Assembly (NCBI RefSeq): GCF_003751845.1 | Contig: NZ_RJKQ01000002.1 | Location: 1,364,001 to 1,428,000, forward strand | Length of the DNA: 64,000 bases | Source of the DNA: Enterobacter sp. BIGb0383 | Lineage (GTDB): Bacteria > Pseudomonadota > Gammaproteobacteria > Enterobacterales > Enterobacteriaceae | Reading direction: 5' to 3' | In this document: in pieces, positions 8,977 to 16,514 of the stretch | Layout: each line of letters begins with the position of its first letter | Position numbering within the stretch: position 1 is the first letter of the stretch | The notes under the pieces: generated by a model | Told to the model about the DNA's origin: nothing | What the model saw: only the letters and a program-made list of their open reading frames with translations | Database searches by the model: none | Made by a program: the position numbers and the translations under genes

Positions 8977-9264
8977 TTAGCCACAATCTAATAATATCCT
9001 CATGAACTTTATAAGTTCTTCTTCTTTTTTTTGAGTTTCTGCTGGCTCTATCAACACATTCATAACTTGCTGATCTAAAACCAAATCATAAATATCAATA
9101 TCCAACCAACCTCTTGACCAAAAATCAATCCCTGCTACTTTATCAGGCCCTTCAATCACAACCCTTTCCAGATAGCCAAAATCCCCATCTGGATATGAGC
9201 TATAAGTTAATTTATAGTTACTTAGCTTATGGCTAAAATGATTTTTAAAATGACTCACATCCAT
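8977..9264 (-). CDS. Orphan CDI immunity protein, module 1 (toxin nearly deleted)
   Basis: A 95-residue acidic protein whose family I do not recognise. It is called an immunity protein by position: it directly follows, on the same strand, a truncated cdiA fragment, as all the other cdiI-like genes here do. GAGG 8 bases before the ATG at 9264 supports that start; an upstream GTG at 9273 is less likely. The gene is AT-rich compared with kptA next door, as are the other immunity genes. Its cognate toxin is reduced to a short tail, so it is a lone immunity gene at the far end of the array. Confidence 0.6.
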   Translation of the reverse strand: MDVSHFKNHFSHKLSNYKLTYSSYPDGDFGYLERVVIEGPDKVAGIDFWSRGWLDIDIYDLVLDQQVMNVLIEPAETQKKEEELIKFMRILLDCG

Positions 9265-9275
9265 TTTTAACACCT

Positions 9276-9690
9276 CTATTTACAAGCAATAGCACTAATA
9301 TTGCTGGCGTTTGAAGTTTCGGCCACCATCGCACTTTCCATGCGCGTGCAGGCGTCGTTGCTCTTTCTCTTTGTTAAAGATCGGGTCGATACTGCCGTTG
9401 GCATGGTCCGTATCACGACTCAGTGTACTCACATCCTGCTGCTGATGTGCGACGTCACGAACAATTATTGTTCCGTCTGCCACCGCCGACTGCGTGGTGC
9501 CTTCCGCGTTACCGCTGCCGCCCAGACCGGTCAGCAGCGTGCTCGCCATATTGCCAATCACGTTTCCGGCAATCCCTCCGGACGTGCTGAACCCGCCGCC
9601 CTGATGCTCGACCTTGTACTCTGCTTTATTGTTGATATCCGCCCCGCCAATGGCCATATCTTTACCGGCGGCAAGTGTGACGTCACCATC
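9276..9690 (-). pseudogene. cdiA fragment, module 1
   Basis: 9349-9640 is nearly identical to 21717-22009 inside the full-length cdiA (reading GFSTSGGIAGNVIGNM to FNKEKEQRR). The 5' side (9641-9690) reads VTLAAGKDMAIGGAD, another haemagglutinin-repeat-like piece not contiguous with it in the main gene. On the 3' side homology stops abruptly, and about 70 bases of unrelated sequence (one frame ends NASNISAIACK) lead to the immunity gene. There is no start, no secretion domain and no complete toxin, so this is a deletion remnant. Confidence 0.8.
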
Positions 9691-9782
9691 ACGGCTGGGA
9701 ATGCATCGTTTTATTGTCGAGTCTGGTAACTAACTGAGTGAACACCATTAAGTAATGGGTAGTTACACAGAATTAGGGACGG
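9678..9782. repeat. Remnant repeat R1
   Basis: This stretch is related to 11952-12060. Both contain CATCACGGCT, then GAATGCATCGTTTTATTGT, then a diverged part ending with a motif like TTACACAGAATTAGGGACGG (second copy TTTCACAGATTTAGGCGCAG). The end motif looks to me like the terminal inverted repeat of an insertion sequence, perhaps IS256 family, but no transposase reading frame remains. It joins a cdiA fragment to a symE remnant. Confidence 0.4.
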
Positions 9783-9787
9783 GATCG

Positions 9788-9880
9788 TGGATTAAGCCAT
9801 TTCCGGTCACGCTGAACGATACCGGCGATTTGCTCGTGATCAAGTGCGATCGCTATGATTGTCTGATTCACCGTAAATAA
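9788..9880 (+). pseudogene. symE-like remnant S1 (3' end only)
   Basis: The frame reads WIKPFPVTLNDTGDLLVIK and runs to a TAA at 9878. It matches the C-terminal end of the intact symE-like gene at 18124-18471 (WIKAFPGAINDTGDVPVVK). Everything upstream is lost and replaced by remnant R1. It faces the module 2 immunity gene across a shared terminator, exactly as the other SymE-like copies do. Confidence 0.65.
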
Positions 9881-9892
9881 CTGTTTAAATGT

Positions 9893-9923
9893 AAAAATCC
9901 CGGCTCAGAGGCCGGGATTTTTT
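9893..9923. terminator. Bidirectional terminator between symE remnant S1 and module 2 immunity gene
   Basis: AAAAATCCCGGC, loop TCAGAG, then GCCGGGATTTTTT. The A run and T run flank the stem, so it can work on both strands. Confidence 0.85.
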
Positions 9924-10152
9924 ACTTTTCTAATGGTTCAAGATCAAGAAGATGATTTTTTGCTTTTTCAATAAGCGCTAAAAACTCATCATACTTAAAC
10001 TCCATTACATTATTATCATCTGGATAAATAATAATGTTTACTGAATTTTTGTCCTCGGATAACGATATTTCGCCCCATTGAACCCTATTAAATGAAAGTT
10101 CAACATAAAGATCATCTCTATCCATTGAACCCCCTACACTGTATTGCAACAT
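9922..10152 (-). CDS. CDI immunity protein, module 2
   Basis: A small acidic protein of 76 residues lying 14 bases after the stop of the module 2 toxin. The start at 10152 has GAGGG 8 bases upstream. An ATG at 10125, behind a GGGGG stretch, is an alternative (67 residues). The sequence (VELSFNRVQWGEISLSEDK, IIIYPDDNNVMEFKYDEFL) looks like a compact beta-rich inhibitor; I do not know a family name. It should neutralise the toxin encoded just upstream. Confidence 0.65.
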   Translation of the reverse strand: MLQYSVGGSMDRDDLYVELSFNRVQWGEISLSEDKNSVNIIIYPDDNNVMEFKYDEFLALIEKAKNHLLDLEPLEK

Positions 10153-10166
10153 TGGGTTAACCCTCG

Positions 10167-10849
10167 TTATTTAGTTGGCGGTTCACGGAACCCTATCATT
10201 TTAGAACCATCAGGAGCTGTAGCTTCGACAACCGTGGCTTTTTGCTTATTCTGGAAAACAACTCTGGTTTCAATTTTAGTATTGAGGTTATTCAAAATTT
10301 CGTTAACTATAGTTTGTGCTTCCTGGTTCAAGACAGAGGTTTTCTGGCTGGAATACGAATATATAGAACCTTCTCGGCCTCCATGTTTTTGCAACACCCG
10401 TCCAGCATCTGTTAATCCATTTCGATTTGGTGATGCAGCTGCCTGATCTAACTTATCCTTAGAAGGAATATTTGAAGACGCATTATTCCGCGCATTCTCC
10501 TCATCCTGAGGTTCCCAGCCGCCCGGCGTTCCCGAGCCTGCTCCGTCTTCTCTGCATCCGTCAGATTTACTCCACCATTTTCCGCTGAGTCATTGCCAGA
10601 ACCATATTTATACTGCAAGAAAATCAGATAGTTACCGATGCCATCACCGTTACCCATCATTTCCAGGGTAATAAGATGATCCAGTTCATCGGAGATCATC
10701 TTGTCAGCAACGTCCTTGATAACCGCACCGGCAAGAACCACTATTCCGGCTTTCGCACCGATCTCCAGCAATTGCTCCGCAACCTTATTCCTGCACAGCG
10801 AGAGAACGGCAAAACCACGCACAATCAGCTCCAGATTGTTATTCTCAAC
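10167..10849 (-). pseudogene. Orphan cdiA-CT toxin, module 2, starting at VENN, frameshifted
   Basis: The module opens with the codons for Val-Glu-Asn-Asn (10838-10849), directly preceded in frame by a TGA, so it was joined exactly at the toxin boundary of CdiA. A pre-toxin part with a hydrophobic segment (AGIVVLAGAVIKDVADKM) leads to NLTDAEK. About 12 bases are missing there relative to the other copies, which shifts the frame near 10540. After the shift the toxin is open to the end: GGWEPQDEENARN, then LTDAGRVLQKHGGREGSIYS and a C-terminal DGSKMIGFREPPTK. The AGRxLQKHG pattern is one I recall from Rhs and CDI toxin C-termini, activity unknown to me. As it stands it cannot be made as one protein. 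Confidence 0.65.
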
Positions 10850-10860
10850 ATCAAATCAGT

Positions 10861-10892
10861 TTAAAAAGGCATGATTTATCTCGCCTTTTATT
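10861..10892 (-). terminator. Possible terminator downstream of module 3 immunity gene
   Basis: Read on the minus strand, AAAAGGC, a loop of about 12 bases, then GCCTTTTT. It lies about 200 bases beyond the module 3 immunity gene and just before module 2. The sequence between (10893-11093) is AT-rich; I see no gene in it. Confidence 0.4.
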
Positions 10893-11093
10893 TCATTATC
10901 CCAGGAGTGAATAAGTGCAATAAAGGCTTTCACTGTGTAAAATCCATTTAAAAAGTGGATAATCTGACTAAACATACAGATAATCAATGAACTAACTGAT
11001 AAAAAAATCTACCTCAGAAATTTAATTTAAAAAAGATAAAAATGCCAAGGTAATTTAAACACCCAAGATATTTACCCTTTCCTATATATCCTG

Positions 11094-11597
11094 CTATATA
11101 CTCTCTTCACAGGGAAGAAGAGCAATTACATCATTGACAATGCCTTTTTTGAAAACTGTTTTTTTTACTGTCTTACCATAGTCCAAAGTATAAACCAAAT
11201 ACTCTTTATCCTCACCATGTTTAGAATAGTAAAAAAGATAGAATCCGGCATCCAATATTTCAAGAGGGCTTAATAACACACCCAATGGTTCTGAATCAGA
11301 CAATTCAAAACCAATGGAATCAGTATCAAGAAGCAATCCATGAGAATGAGCCAATTGAGTTATTAAATCGGTAATATTTTCAGACAAATCCTTTTCAACA
11401 TTGCCATTGAGATGGATATCTTCCTGACTATCTTTTAAGTAACCTAAAGCCATACCTAATGTATAGTTAGAACCTTTTGAAGGATATGCTTCATCCTCAA
11501 TAAAAAAATTGAACAACCCATACTTCCAATGTCCTTCATCTGTTTTTTCTAAAATCTCATAAAAAACAGCAAATTCATAAGGATTTCCATAGATCAT
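11094..11597 (-). CDS. Imm42-like CDI immunity protein, module 3
   Basis: A 167-residue acidic cytoplasmic protein. The N-terminus (MIYGNPYEFAVFYEILEK, then HWKYGLFNFFIEDEAYPS) fits my memory of the Imm42 immunity family found behind polymorphic toxins. AAGGAG stands a few bases before the ATG. Its first 23 bases overlap the end of the module 3 toxin frame, a coupling typical of toxin/immunity pairs. AT-rich compared with core genes. Confidence 0.65.
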   Translation of the reverse strand: MIYGNPYEFAVFYEILEKTDEGHWKYGLFNFFIEDEAYPSKGSNYTLGMALGYLKDSQEDIHLNGNVEKDLSENITDLITQLAHSHGLLLDTDSIGFELSDSEPLGVLLSPLEILDAGFYLFYYSKHGEDKEYLVYTLDYGKTVKKTVFKKGIVNDVIALLPCEESI

Positions 11598-11859
11598 TTT
11601 TCTTCTCCTTCAACTCTCTAACCTCTTTATTAAAACCACCTAACTCTCTATTTCCTAATGCATTTTTACCGTCACCAGAACTTCCACTCCAATGATAAGT
11701 ACCAGAGCCATCTTTACTAGTATTAAAGAACCTATGTATATTACCATCACTATCAATTGACAACCTTACCTTGGGATCTGTGGTGGTGTAAGCATCCCAG
11801 TAATCCACACCATTCACTTTTAGAGATCTTCGGACATACTGATTATGTCCCTGAGGAGA
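11575..11859 (-). pseudogene. Orphan cdiA-CT toxin fragment, module 3
   Basis: An open frame of about 94 codons encodes a toxin-like C-terminus: HNQYVRRSLKVNG, VDYWDAYTTTDPKV, GNIHRFFNTSKDGSGTYHW, GDGKNALGNRELGGFNKEV. A TGA lies directly upstream (11860-11862) and the pre-toxin region has been replaced by an IS3-like remnant, so there is no secretion part. A GTG at 11817 could start an 80-residue cytosolic protein. I do not know its activity. The cognate immunity gene overlaps its end. Confidence 0.55.
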
Positions 11860-11940
11860 TCACCATGCTAAAGCCCGATTTACCGAGCACCAGATTATCG
11901 CCGTCCCGAAATCAGCCAAAGCTGGCCGCCCCCTTCCCTT
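11840..11940 (+). mobile_element. IS3-family orfA remnant
   Basis: On the plus strand GAGGAGATCACC is followed by an ATG (11864-11866) and, with one frame change, codons reading RFTEHQIIAVPKSAKAG. This matches the start of IS3-family (IS407/IS2-like group) OrfA proteins, which commonly begin RFTEHQIIAVLK. Only about 25 codons survive. It lies at the broken 5' edge of the module 3 toxin and suggests that an insertion and later deletion caused the truncation. Confidence 0.55.
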
Positions 11941-11951
11941 CCCAGCCGTAA

Positions 11952-12060
11952 TTTTGACGTTGCCATCACGGCTAGAATGCATCGTTTTATTGTTGTGTTC
12001 AGTGAACGCCTGGACGATCACCTTTAACGAATGGGCAATTTCACAGATTTAGGCGCAGAC
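11952..12060. repeat. Remnant repeat R2
   Basis: The counterpart of 9678-9782, sharing CATCACGGCT and GAATGCATCGTTTTATTGT and a diverged terminal motif TTTCACAGATTTAGGCGCAG. It lies between the IS3 remnant and the module 4 immunity gene. No coding capacity is seen. Confidence 0.4.
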
Positions 12061-12104
12061 TCCTGAGAACATTAAGCACTCTGAACACACTCTCACCATG
12101 TCAG

Positions 12105-12404
12105 TCACTTCAATAAAAAACAAGGAGTTGCAAACCCACATTCTTTATCAATTATGTAAGCACCACCATCCCATCGATACGCAACAAGACTATCATCCTG
12201 ATTTAAAGTGATATTGGTGAATGGGCTACCTTCACTATCAAAGTCACTCGCAATTTGCCAAATAAGATCCTCATTCTTACTCAATCGATACACATTCCGA
12301 GCACATTCCATTCCCCCATAAATATGCCCCATCCCTAACCGGTCAAGGACAACAATTCGACCACCATCATTAAGATGTATTTCATTTAATATTTTATCCA
12401 CCAT
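12105..12404 (-). CDS. CDI immunity protein, module 4
   Basis: A 99-residue protein starting at the ATG at 12404, 13 bases after the stop of the module 4 toxin, with GAGG in between. I do not recognise the family. It contains GGRIVVLDRLGMGHIYGGME and a C-terminal half rich in aromatic and acidic residues (VAYRWDGGAYIIDKECGF), fitting a beta-propeller-blade-like or small beta inhibitor. Its function is inferred from position only. Confidence 0.6.
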   Translation of the reverse strand: MVDKILNEIHLNDGGRIVVLDRLGMGHIYGGMECARNVYRLSKNEDLIWQIASDFDSEGSPFTNITLNQDDSLVAYRWDGGAYIIDKECGFATPCFLLK

Positions 12405-12417
12405 AACCCTCACATTA

Positions 12418-13190
12418 CTAAAATGGCTTAGGAGTGCCAAAGCTATTTGTTGGTATTTGTTGTAAAAGTTGATACTGAGTACCACCTTTTTGTAATGCGC
12501 CAAACTCAGGCTGAGCAGCGACTTTACCAACTTGCATTTTTGTTCCAGCCGGAACAATAACTTCCGCTATTTGAGTTGGTATTTTTGGTAGCCCTAAATG
12601 CTGTTGAATTTGCACAGGATTCATACCAGAAATTTCATTTGCACGAACTAAAAATGCACCTGTAGGGTTTTCAGACGTAGAAACCCGAACAAAAGCAAGA
12701 TCTGTTGCCGTCGTAAAAGTTCTAACCTGAGTTGCTGAATCGTAAGGTGCATTCCAGCCCTTACTTATAAATGGCGCATTCGCTTCAGCCGCACTTATCG
12801 ATTTAACATTATAAATGGAAGCTGTCGGTATTTTACCAAATCCCGAGCCACCTGGTGCAATATCTATGATTGAGGTCGGAGAGGTTTTAGATATTTCCGA
12901 TGAATTTTGCCCAGGTTTCGGAAGACTCCCTGCCCCCAGTGCACCATACGCAAAATTCGTTGCCCCTTCCGCAAGCGTCTTCTCCAGTGCTATTCGCAGC
13001 CAGTCACAATTGCCATTACAATGAGCCAGAATTTTGACGATGAAGACACCAGACCATCAACAGTTGTCTGCTCACTATTACGAGCATTCTCCTCATCCTG
13101 AGGTTCCCAGCCGCCCGGCGTTTCCGATCCTGCGCCACCGTACTCAGCCTTCTCCGCATCCGTCAGGTTAACACCGGCATTCGGGCCGCC
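12418..13190 (-). pseudogene. Orphan cdiA-CT toxin, module 4, TreTu-like
   Basis: The 5' piece (13190 down to 12990) reads NAGVNLTDAEKAEYGGAGSE and GGWEPQDEENARN, the pre-toxin motif seen in modules 2 and 5, and runs out of frame at a TAG. A second frame (12418-13056) is open for 213 codons: a linker (WLRIALEKTLAEGATNFAYG), then a toxin domain with APYDSATQVRTFTTATDLAF, VRVSTSENPTGAFLV, RANEISGMNPVQIQQHLGLP, VIVPAGTKMQVGKVAAQPEF and QYQLLQQIPTNSFGTPKPF. That C-terminal pattern resembles TreTu-type toxins as I remember them. The frame break near 13040 and the missing secretion domain make it a silent donor module. Confidence 0.6.
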
Positions 13191-13549
13191 GGGCTGTTCT
13201 GCATCATCTGCAGAGCAGGCAAGTCCGATCCCTGCTCGGTTTTATGCAAACTGGGGTAGCGTTTTAGGATGGGTATTTCACTGATATATATCTCATTATT
13301 GAATGATATATTTTTCAGGTTGTAGCCGGTCAACTTATCTGTTTCTTGAGCATGTTTCAATGCCTCATAATCTTCTTCTAATTGCCCAATGTCCAGCTGA
13401 CTCGGCTCATTATAAGGATCATAAATACATTTGAATGGCACATTCCAATAAAAATCGGAATCTAATTGAACGCTATCTATACCACGCTGTTTCATGTCGC
13501 TGAATATAGTAGCGATGGCCGCTTCAAGTAAATCGAGATCCACTTGCAT
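13163..13549 (-). CDS. CDI immunity protein, module 5, with a fused 3' end
   Basis: The frame has 128 residues and starts two bases after the stop of the module 5 toxin. The first 95 or so (MQVDLDLLEAAIATIFSDMK, FYWNVPFKCIYDPYNEPSQL, DIGQLEEDYEALKHA) fit the immunity proteins I recall behind type 28 polymorphic toxins. The last 25-30 residues are read from the out-of-frame start of the module 4 pre-toxin, so the original C-terminus was lost in the junction near 13200-13250. Whether it still binds its toxin is uncertain. Confidence 0.6.
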   Translation of the reverse strand: MQVDLDLLEAAIATIFSDMKQRGIDSVQLDSDFYWNVPFKCIYDPYNEPSQLDIGQLEEDYEALKHAQETDKLTGYNLKNISFNNEIYISEIPILKRYPSLHKTEQGSDLPALQMMQNSPAARMPVLT

Positions 13550-13551
13550 AC

Positions 13552-14081
13552 TTACCCCTTACCGTTTCTGATTTTATTTATATTTTCTTGGGAAGTCTTA
13601 ATTTCGTGCTCAAGATGATGAACCCTTCCATCTATAACCCCTGCCTTACTGCATCGCTTGGCGCATTCTTAAGATGCCCCTGATTATCAAACGAATTAGG
13701 ATTACGCTTATATTCAGCTAATTTATCCTCATGAGTCTTCATTTGGTCTTCCAGAGGTTTGATAGACCTTCTATCTGAAGTACTTAATTCTTTATCGCGG
13801 GCATTTTATTCATCCTGAGGTTCCCAGCCGCCTGGCATCCCCGAACCAGCGCCACCGCACTCAGCCTTCTCGGCATCTGTCAGATCCTTACCTGCATTCG
13901 GTTTCGACTCAGCATCTTCGCTGTCCCCACCAAATATTTCTCCAATGACCGCAACCAGGCCTATACCTGCACCTCTACCGATCATACCGCCGCCAAGACT
14001 GCTGCTCCCACCGCCACCGATAATATCGAGTCCCTGCTTACAGGTTACAGGAGAACAACCGCTCATTGAGTTATTCTCAAC
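13552..14081 (-). pseudogene. Orphan cdiA-CT toxin, module 5 (Ntox28-like), nonsense and frameshift
   Basis: It begins with Val-Glu-Asn-Asn codons (14070-14081), preceded at once by an in-frame TAA. An ATG four codons later opens a pre-toxin part that includes a Gly-rich hydrophobic stretch and NAGKDLTDAEKAE. The frame then hits a TAA (13806-13808) where related copies have a Glu codon (PQDE-stop-NARDKEL). Beyond it the same frame reads STSDRRSIKPLEDQMKTHED and FDNQGHLKNAPSDAVRQG. A missing G in a GGGG run then shifts the frame before VIDGRVHHLEHEIKTSQENI. The DNQGxLKNAP and IDGRxxHLEHEI pattern matches polymorphic toxin type 28 from memory. It is doubly inactivated. Confidence 0.7.
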
Positions 14082-14087
14082 TTATAT

Positions 14088-14477
14088 TCACTGAGCTAAA
14101 AGCAAAATCCTTTCTGCATCTTTCGCCATAGTCAGGACACTTCCCCATTCATTCTTATCAAGATATTCTTCATCCGACAGTCCTGTTCCATACTTATCAA
14201 AAACTGTGTCTAATGCCCTTATTAGACTAGCTATGGCATTCGCTTCATTTTCTCCTGTTAATATCCAGCCAATCATTAAGTTGGGAGCTTTAGCCAAATC
14301 TGTATCATCGTACAGAAAATGGATTGCATAATCCAATTCATCATATCCCCCACCAGGGCGATTACCCCGTACCCATGACTGATACTGATATTCCCTATCG
14401 CTCAACGCGTGAAGATACTCAATAAGCTCTCCACGCATATCTGGATATTTTAATTGGGAGAGTTCCAATTTTTCCAT
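14088..14477 (-). CDS. SCO4402-like CDI immunity protein, module 6
   Basis: A 129-residue acidic protein whose start lies inside the end of the module 6 toxin frame (28-base overlap). The pattern ALSDREYQYQSWVRG, YDELDYAIHFLYDDTDL, GWILTGENEANAI and the C-terminal EYLDKNEWGSVLTMAKDAE resembles SCO4402-family proteins, which often stand next to polymorphic toxins. It is the expected antidote of the toxin just upstream and looks intact. Confidence 0.65.
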   Translation of the reverse strand: MEKLELSQLKYPDMRGELIEYLHALSDREYQYQSWVRGNRPGGGYDELDYAIHFLYDDTDLAKAPNLMIGWILTGENEANAIASLIRALDTVFDKYGTGLSDEEYLDKNEWGSVLTMAKDAERILLLAQ

Positions 14478-16164
14478 TTTTTATACTCACTTAAAGGAAT
14501 GTGCGCATTTTCTGCGTTATCTGCTATAGAACCCTGTATAGATTTACCATCCCGGCCTATAACTTTACCGTTATTACGAACAATAACATGATCAACTTGT
14601 TGGGTTGGCTGACTGATGTTTGGATTTCCTTGATCAATCCTAACACCATTCCCTTTATTGTTTGGATCTTGCCATCTAAAACCGACGCCTTTTTTATTTT
14701 CGGTAGCGTTTCCCCAGCCTGAAGGAAACTTATTCGAAACAGAGTCAGGAACTCGCCATGCTACGTCTGTAGCATTTTTCCCTGCTTGAGTCAGGTTATT
14801 CCCCACAACTTTCCCAGCCTGAGATGTGGCTGCCACAATCAGCCCGATGTTAAATCCAGTACTGGTTAATTCAACCACTCCCGGTGAAACACCCAACTTA
14901 TCAGCTATATAACCAATTTTCCATGCATCATAGGCTTTCTGACTATCAGCAATCTGATCTGCCTGACCATATTCAAAACCCTGATATTTGACTTTTACTT
15001 CTTCCGGTACTTTATTCCAATAAAGCGGATCCTGAAGTTCGGTAGTCAGCAATTCATAGTTTTTGAGGAGTTGCTGTTCCTGCTGATATTTTTCACCTTC
15101 CTGAGCCAGGGCAAAATTCTTCTCGTACTCAGCCGAACCAACCGGATACTCCGCATAACATTTGATTAGCGCGCAGGATGCTGCTTCCAGTTTTTGTCGG
15201 TCATGCGCTGCATCTGTCAGATTGCTAATGATTTCCTTTTCATTTTTATTGCTCAGCCGATTATTCTCAACAGTAGTCTTCCCGGCCTGCGCTCCTTCCA
15301 CCGCGCTTGCACCGCTGTCACCCACCAGGCCACCGACCAGGCCTGAAGCCAGCGTCGCCAGCGCTGAGACCGTCTGCTTCTCCTCTTCGCTCAGCTTATC
15401 GACCGTTTTGCCCCAGGCATCCAGCGCTATCATGCCCGCCAGTTCGCCCGTGGCGGCGCCTGCTGCCGCTGTCCCTGCATCTTTTCCGCTGGCGGCGGCC
15501 AGCGCGGCATTCACCACCGCGTGCGCCAGGACTCTTCCTGCGCGGTCTTTTTCAGGAATAGCTTTCGCTATCTCATTGGCGATATACGGGGCTGCAGCTC
15601 CCGCCAGGGCACCTTTGATATCTCCGCCCGCGATGGCCTGTATCGCGGCCGTAGCGGCGGTGATAGCCCGCTGATACTGCCCGCCTGTTCCCTGCTCGGT
15701 TTTTGCAAACGCATCATTGTAGAACGTCTGATACATCTGCCCGCTGATGGCCTCTTCCGTGACCGCCTTTTTATCCTTTTCCAGCGCCTTAATGGCGGCA
15801 GCACGGTCGTCTGCCGTCGCCGTTTTCATCTGCTTGCCGGCACTTTCCGTGGCCCTGATTTTCGCGTCCGTGCGCACGATATCCGACACCTGACGACCGA
15901 TCTCACCAATAAGCTGTGCGGTCTGCAGACGTCGTTGCTCTTTCTCTTTGTTAAAGATCGGGTCGATACTGCCGTTGGCATGGTCCGTATCACGACTCAG
16001 TGTACTCACATCCTGCTGCTGATGTGCGACGTCACGAACAATTATTGTTCCGTCTGCCACCGCCGACTGCGTGGTGCCTTCCGCATTACCGCTACCGCCC
16101 AGGCCGGTCAGCAGCGTGCTCGCCATATTGCCAATCACATTCGCGGCAATCCCTCCGGACGTGC
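14450..16164 (-). pseudogene. Orphan cdiA-CT module 6: long cdiA 3' segment with its own toxin
   Basis: The longest orphan module, one open frame of more than 560 codons with no proper start. 15260-16164 is nearly identical to 21052-21956 of full-length cdiA and covers the region before the toxin, including the pre-toxin VENN domain (AGAATGELAGMIALDAWGKT) and VENN at 15260-15271. After VENN the sequence is unrelated to the main gene for 269 residues. It ends in a toxin domain with GVGFRWQDPNNKGNGVRIDQ, QQVDHVIVRNNGKVIGRDGK and ENAHIPLSEYKKWKNW, which I tentatively link to polymorphic toxin type 17. Homology stops at 16164, where a symE-like gene begins on the other strand. Confidence 0.75.
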
Positions 16165-16473
16165 AGCACTACAACCCACCACCCGCTGCGAGTTCTACAG
16201 CCGGGCCGTTCATCAGGCGATATTTTTTTACGTGGCGAGTGGATAGAACAAGCGGGATTTATTGACGGGATGCCGCTAAAGATACGGGTAATGCCGGACT
16301 GCATCATTACCACCACTCAGTACACCCGCGAGCTGTACGGCTGCGCCGAAGGGCCTGACGTGGCTTACATCCACCAGCCGAAGATGAAGCAGTGGCAGGA
16401 AAAGTTTCCGAGGGCGCTGAATGACACCGGTAATCTGTCGGTGTACAGGTGTGGGAACAGGCATTTTGCCTGA
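16165..16473 (+). pseudogene. symE-like gene S2, 5'-truncated and frameshifted
   Basis: The upstream frame reads LQPTTRCEFYSRAVHQAIFF. The downstream frame reads RGEWIEQAGFIDGMPLKIRV, then TRELYGCAEG to a TGA at 16471-16473. Together they align with the intact gene at 18124-18471. One extra T in the run of seven T near 16224 would restore a single frame. The start codon is missing because the gene begins exactly where the cdiA homology of module 6 stops. Confidence 0.7.
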
Positions 16474-16485
16474 GGTTGGCAGTAC

Positions 16486-16512
16486 GATCCCGACGCTGGA
16501 GCCGGGATCTTT
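16486..16512. terminator. Terminator between symE-like S2 and module 7 immunity gene
   Basis: GATCCCG, a 10-base loop, then CGGGATC followed by TTTACTC. It is placed like the other symE/immunity convergent terminators. Confidence 0.65.
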
Positions 16513-16514
16513 AC

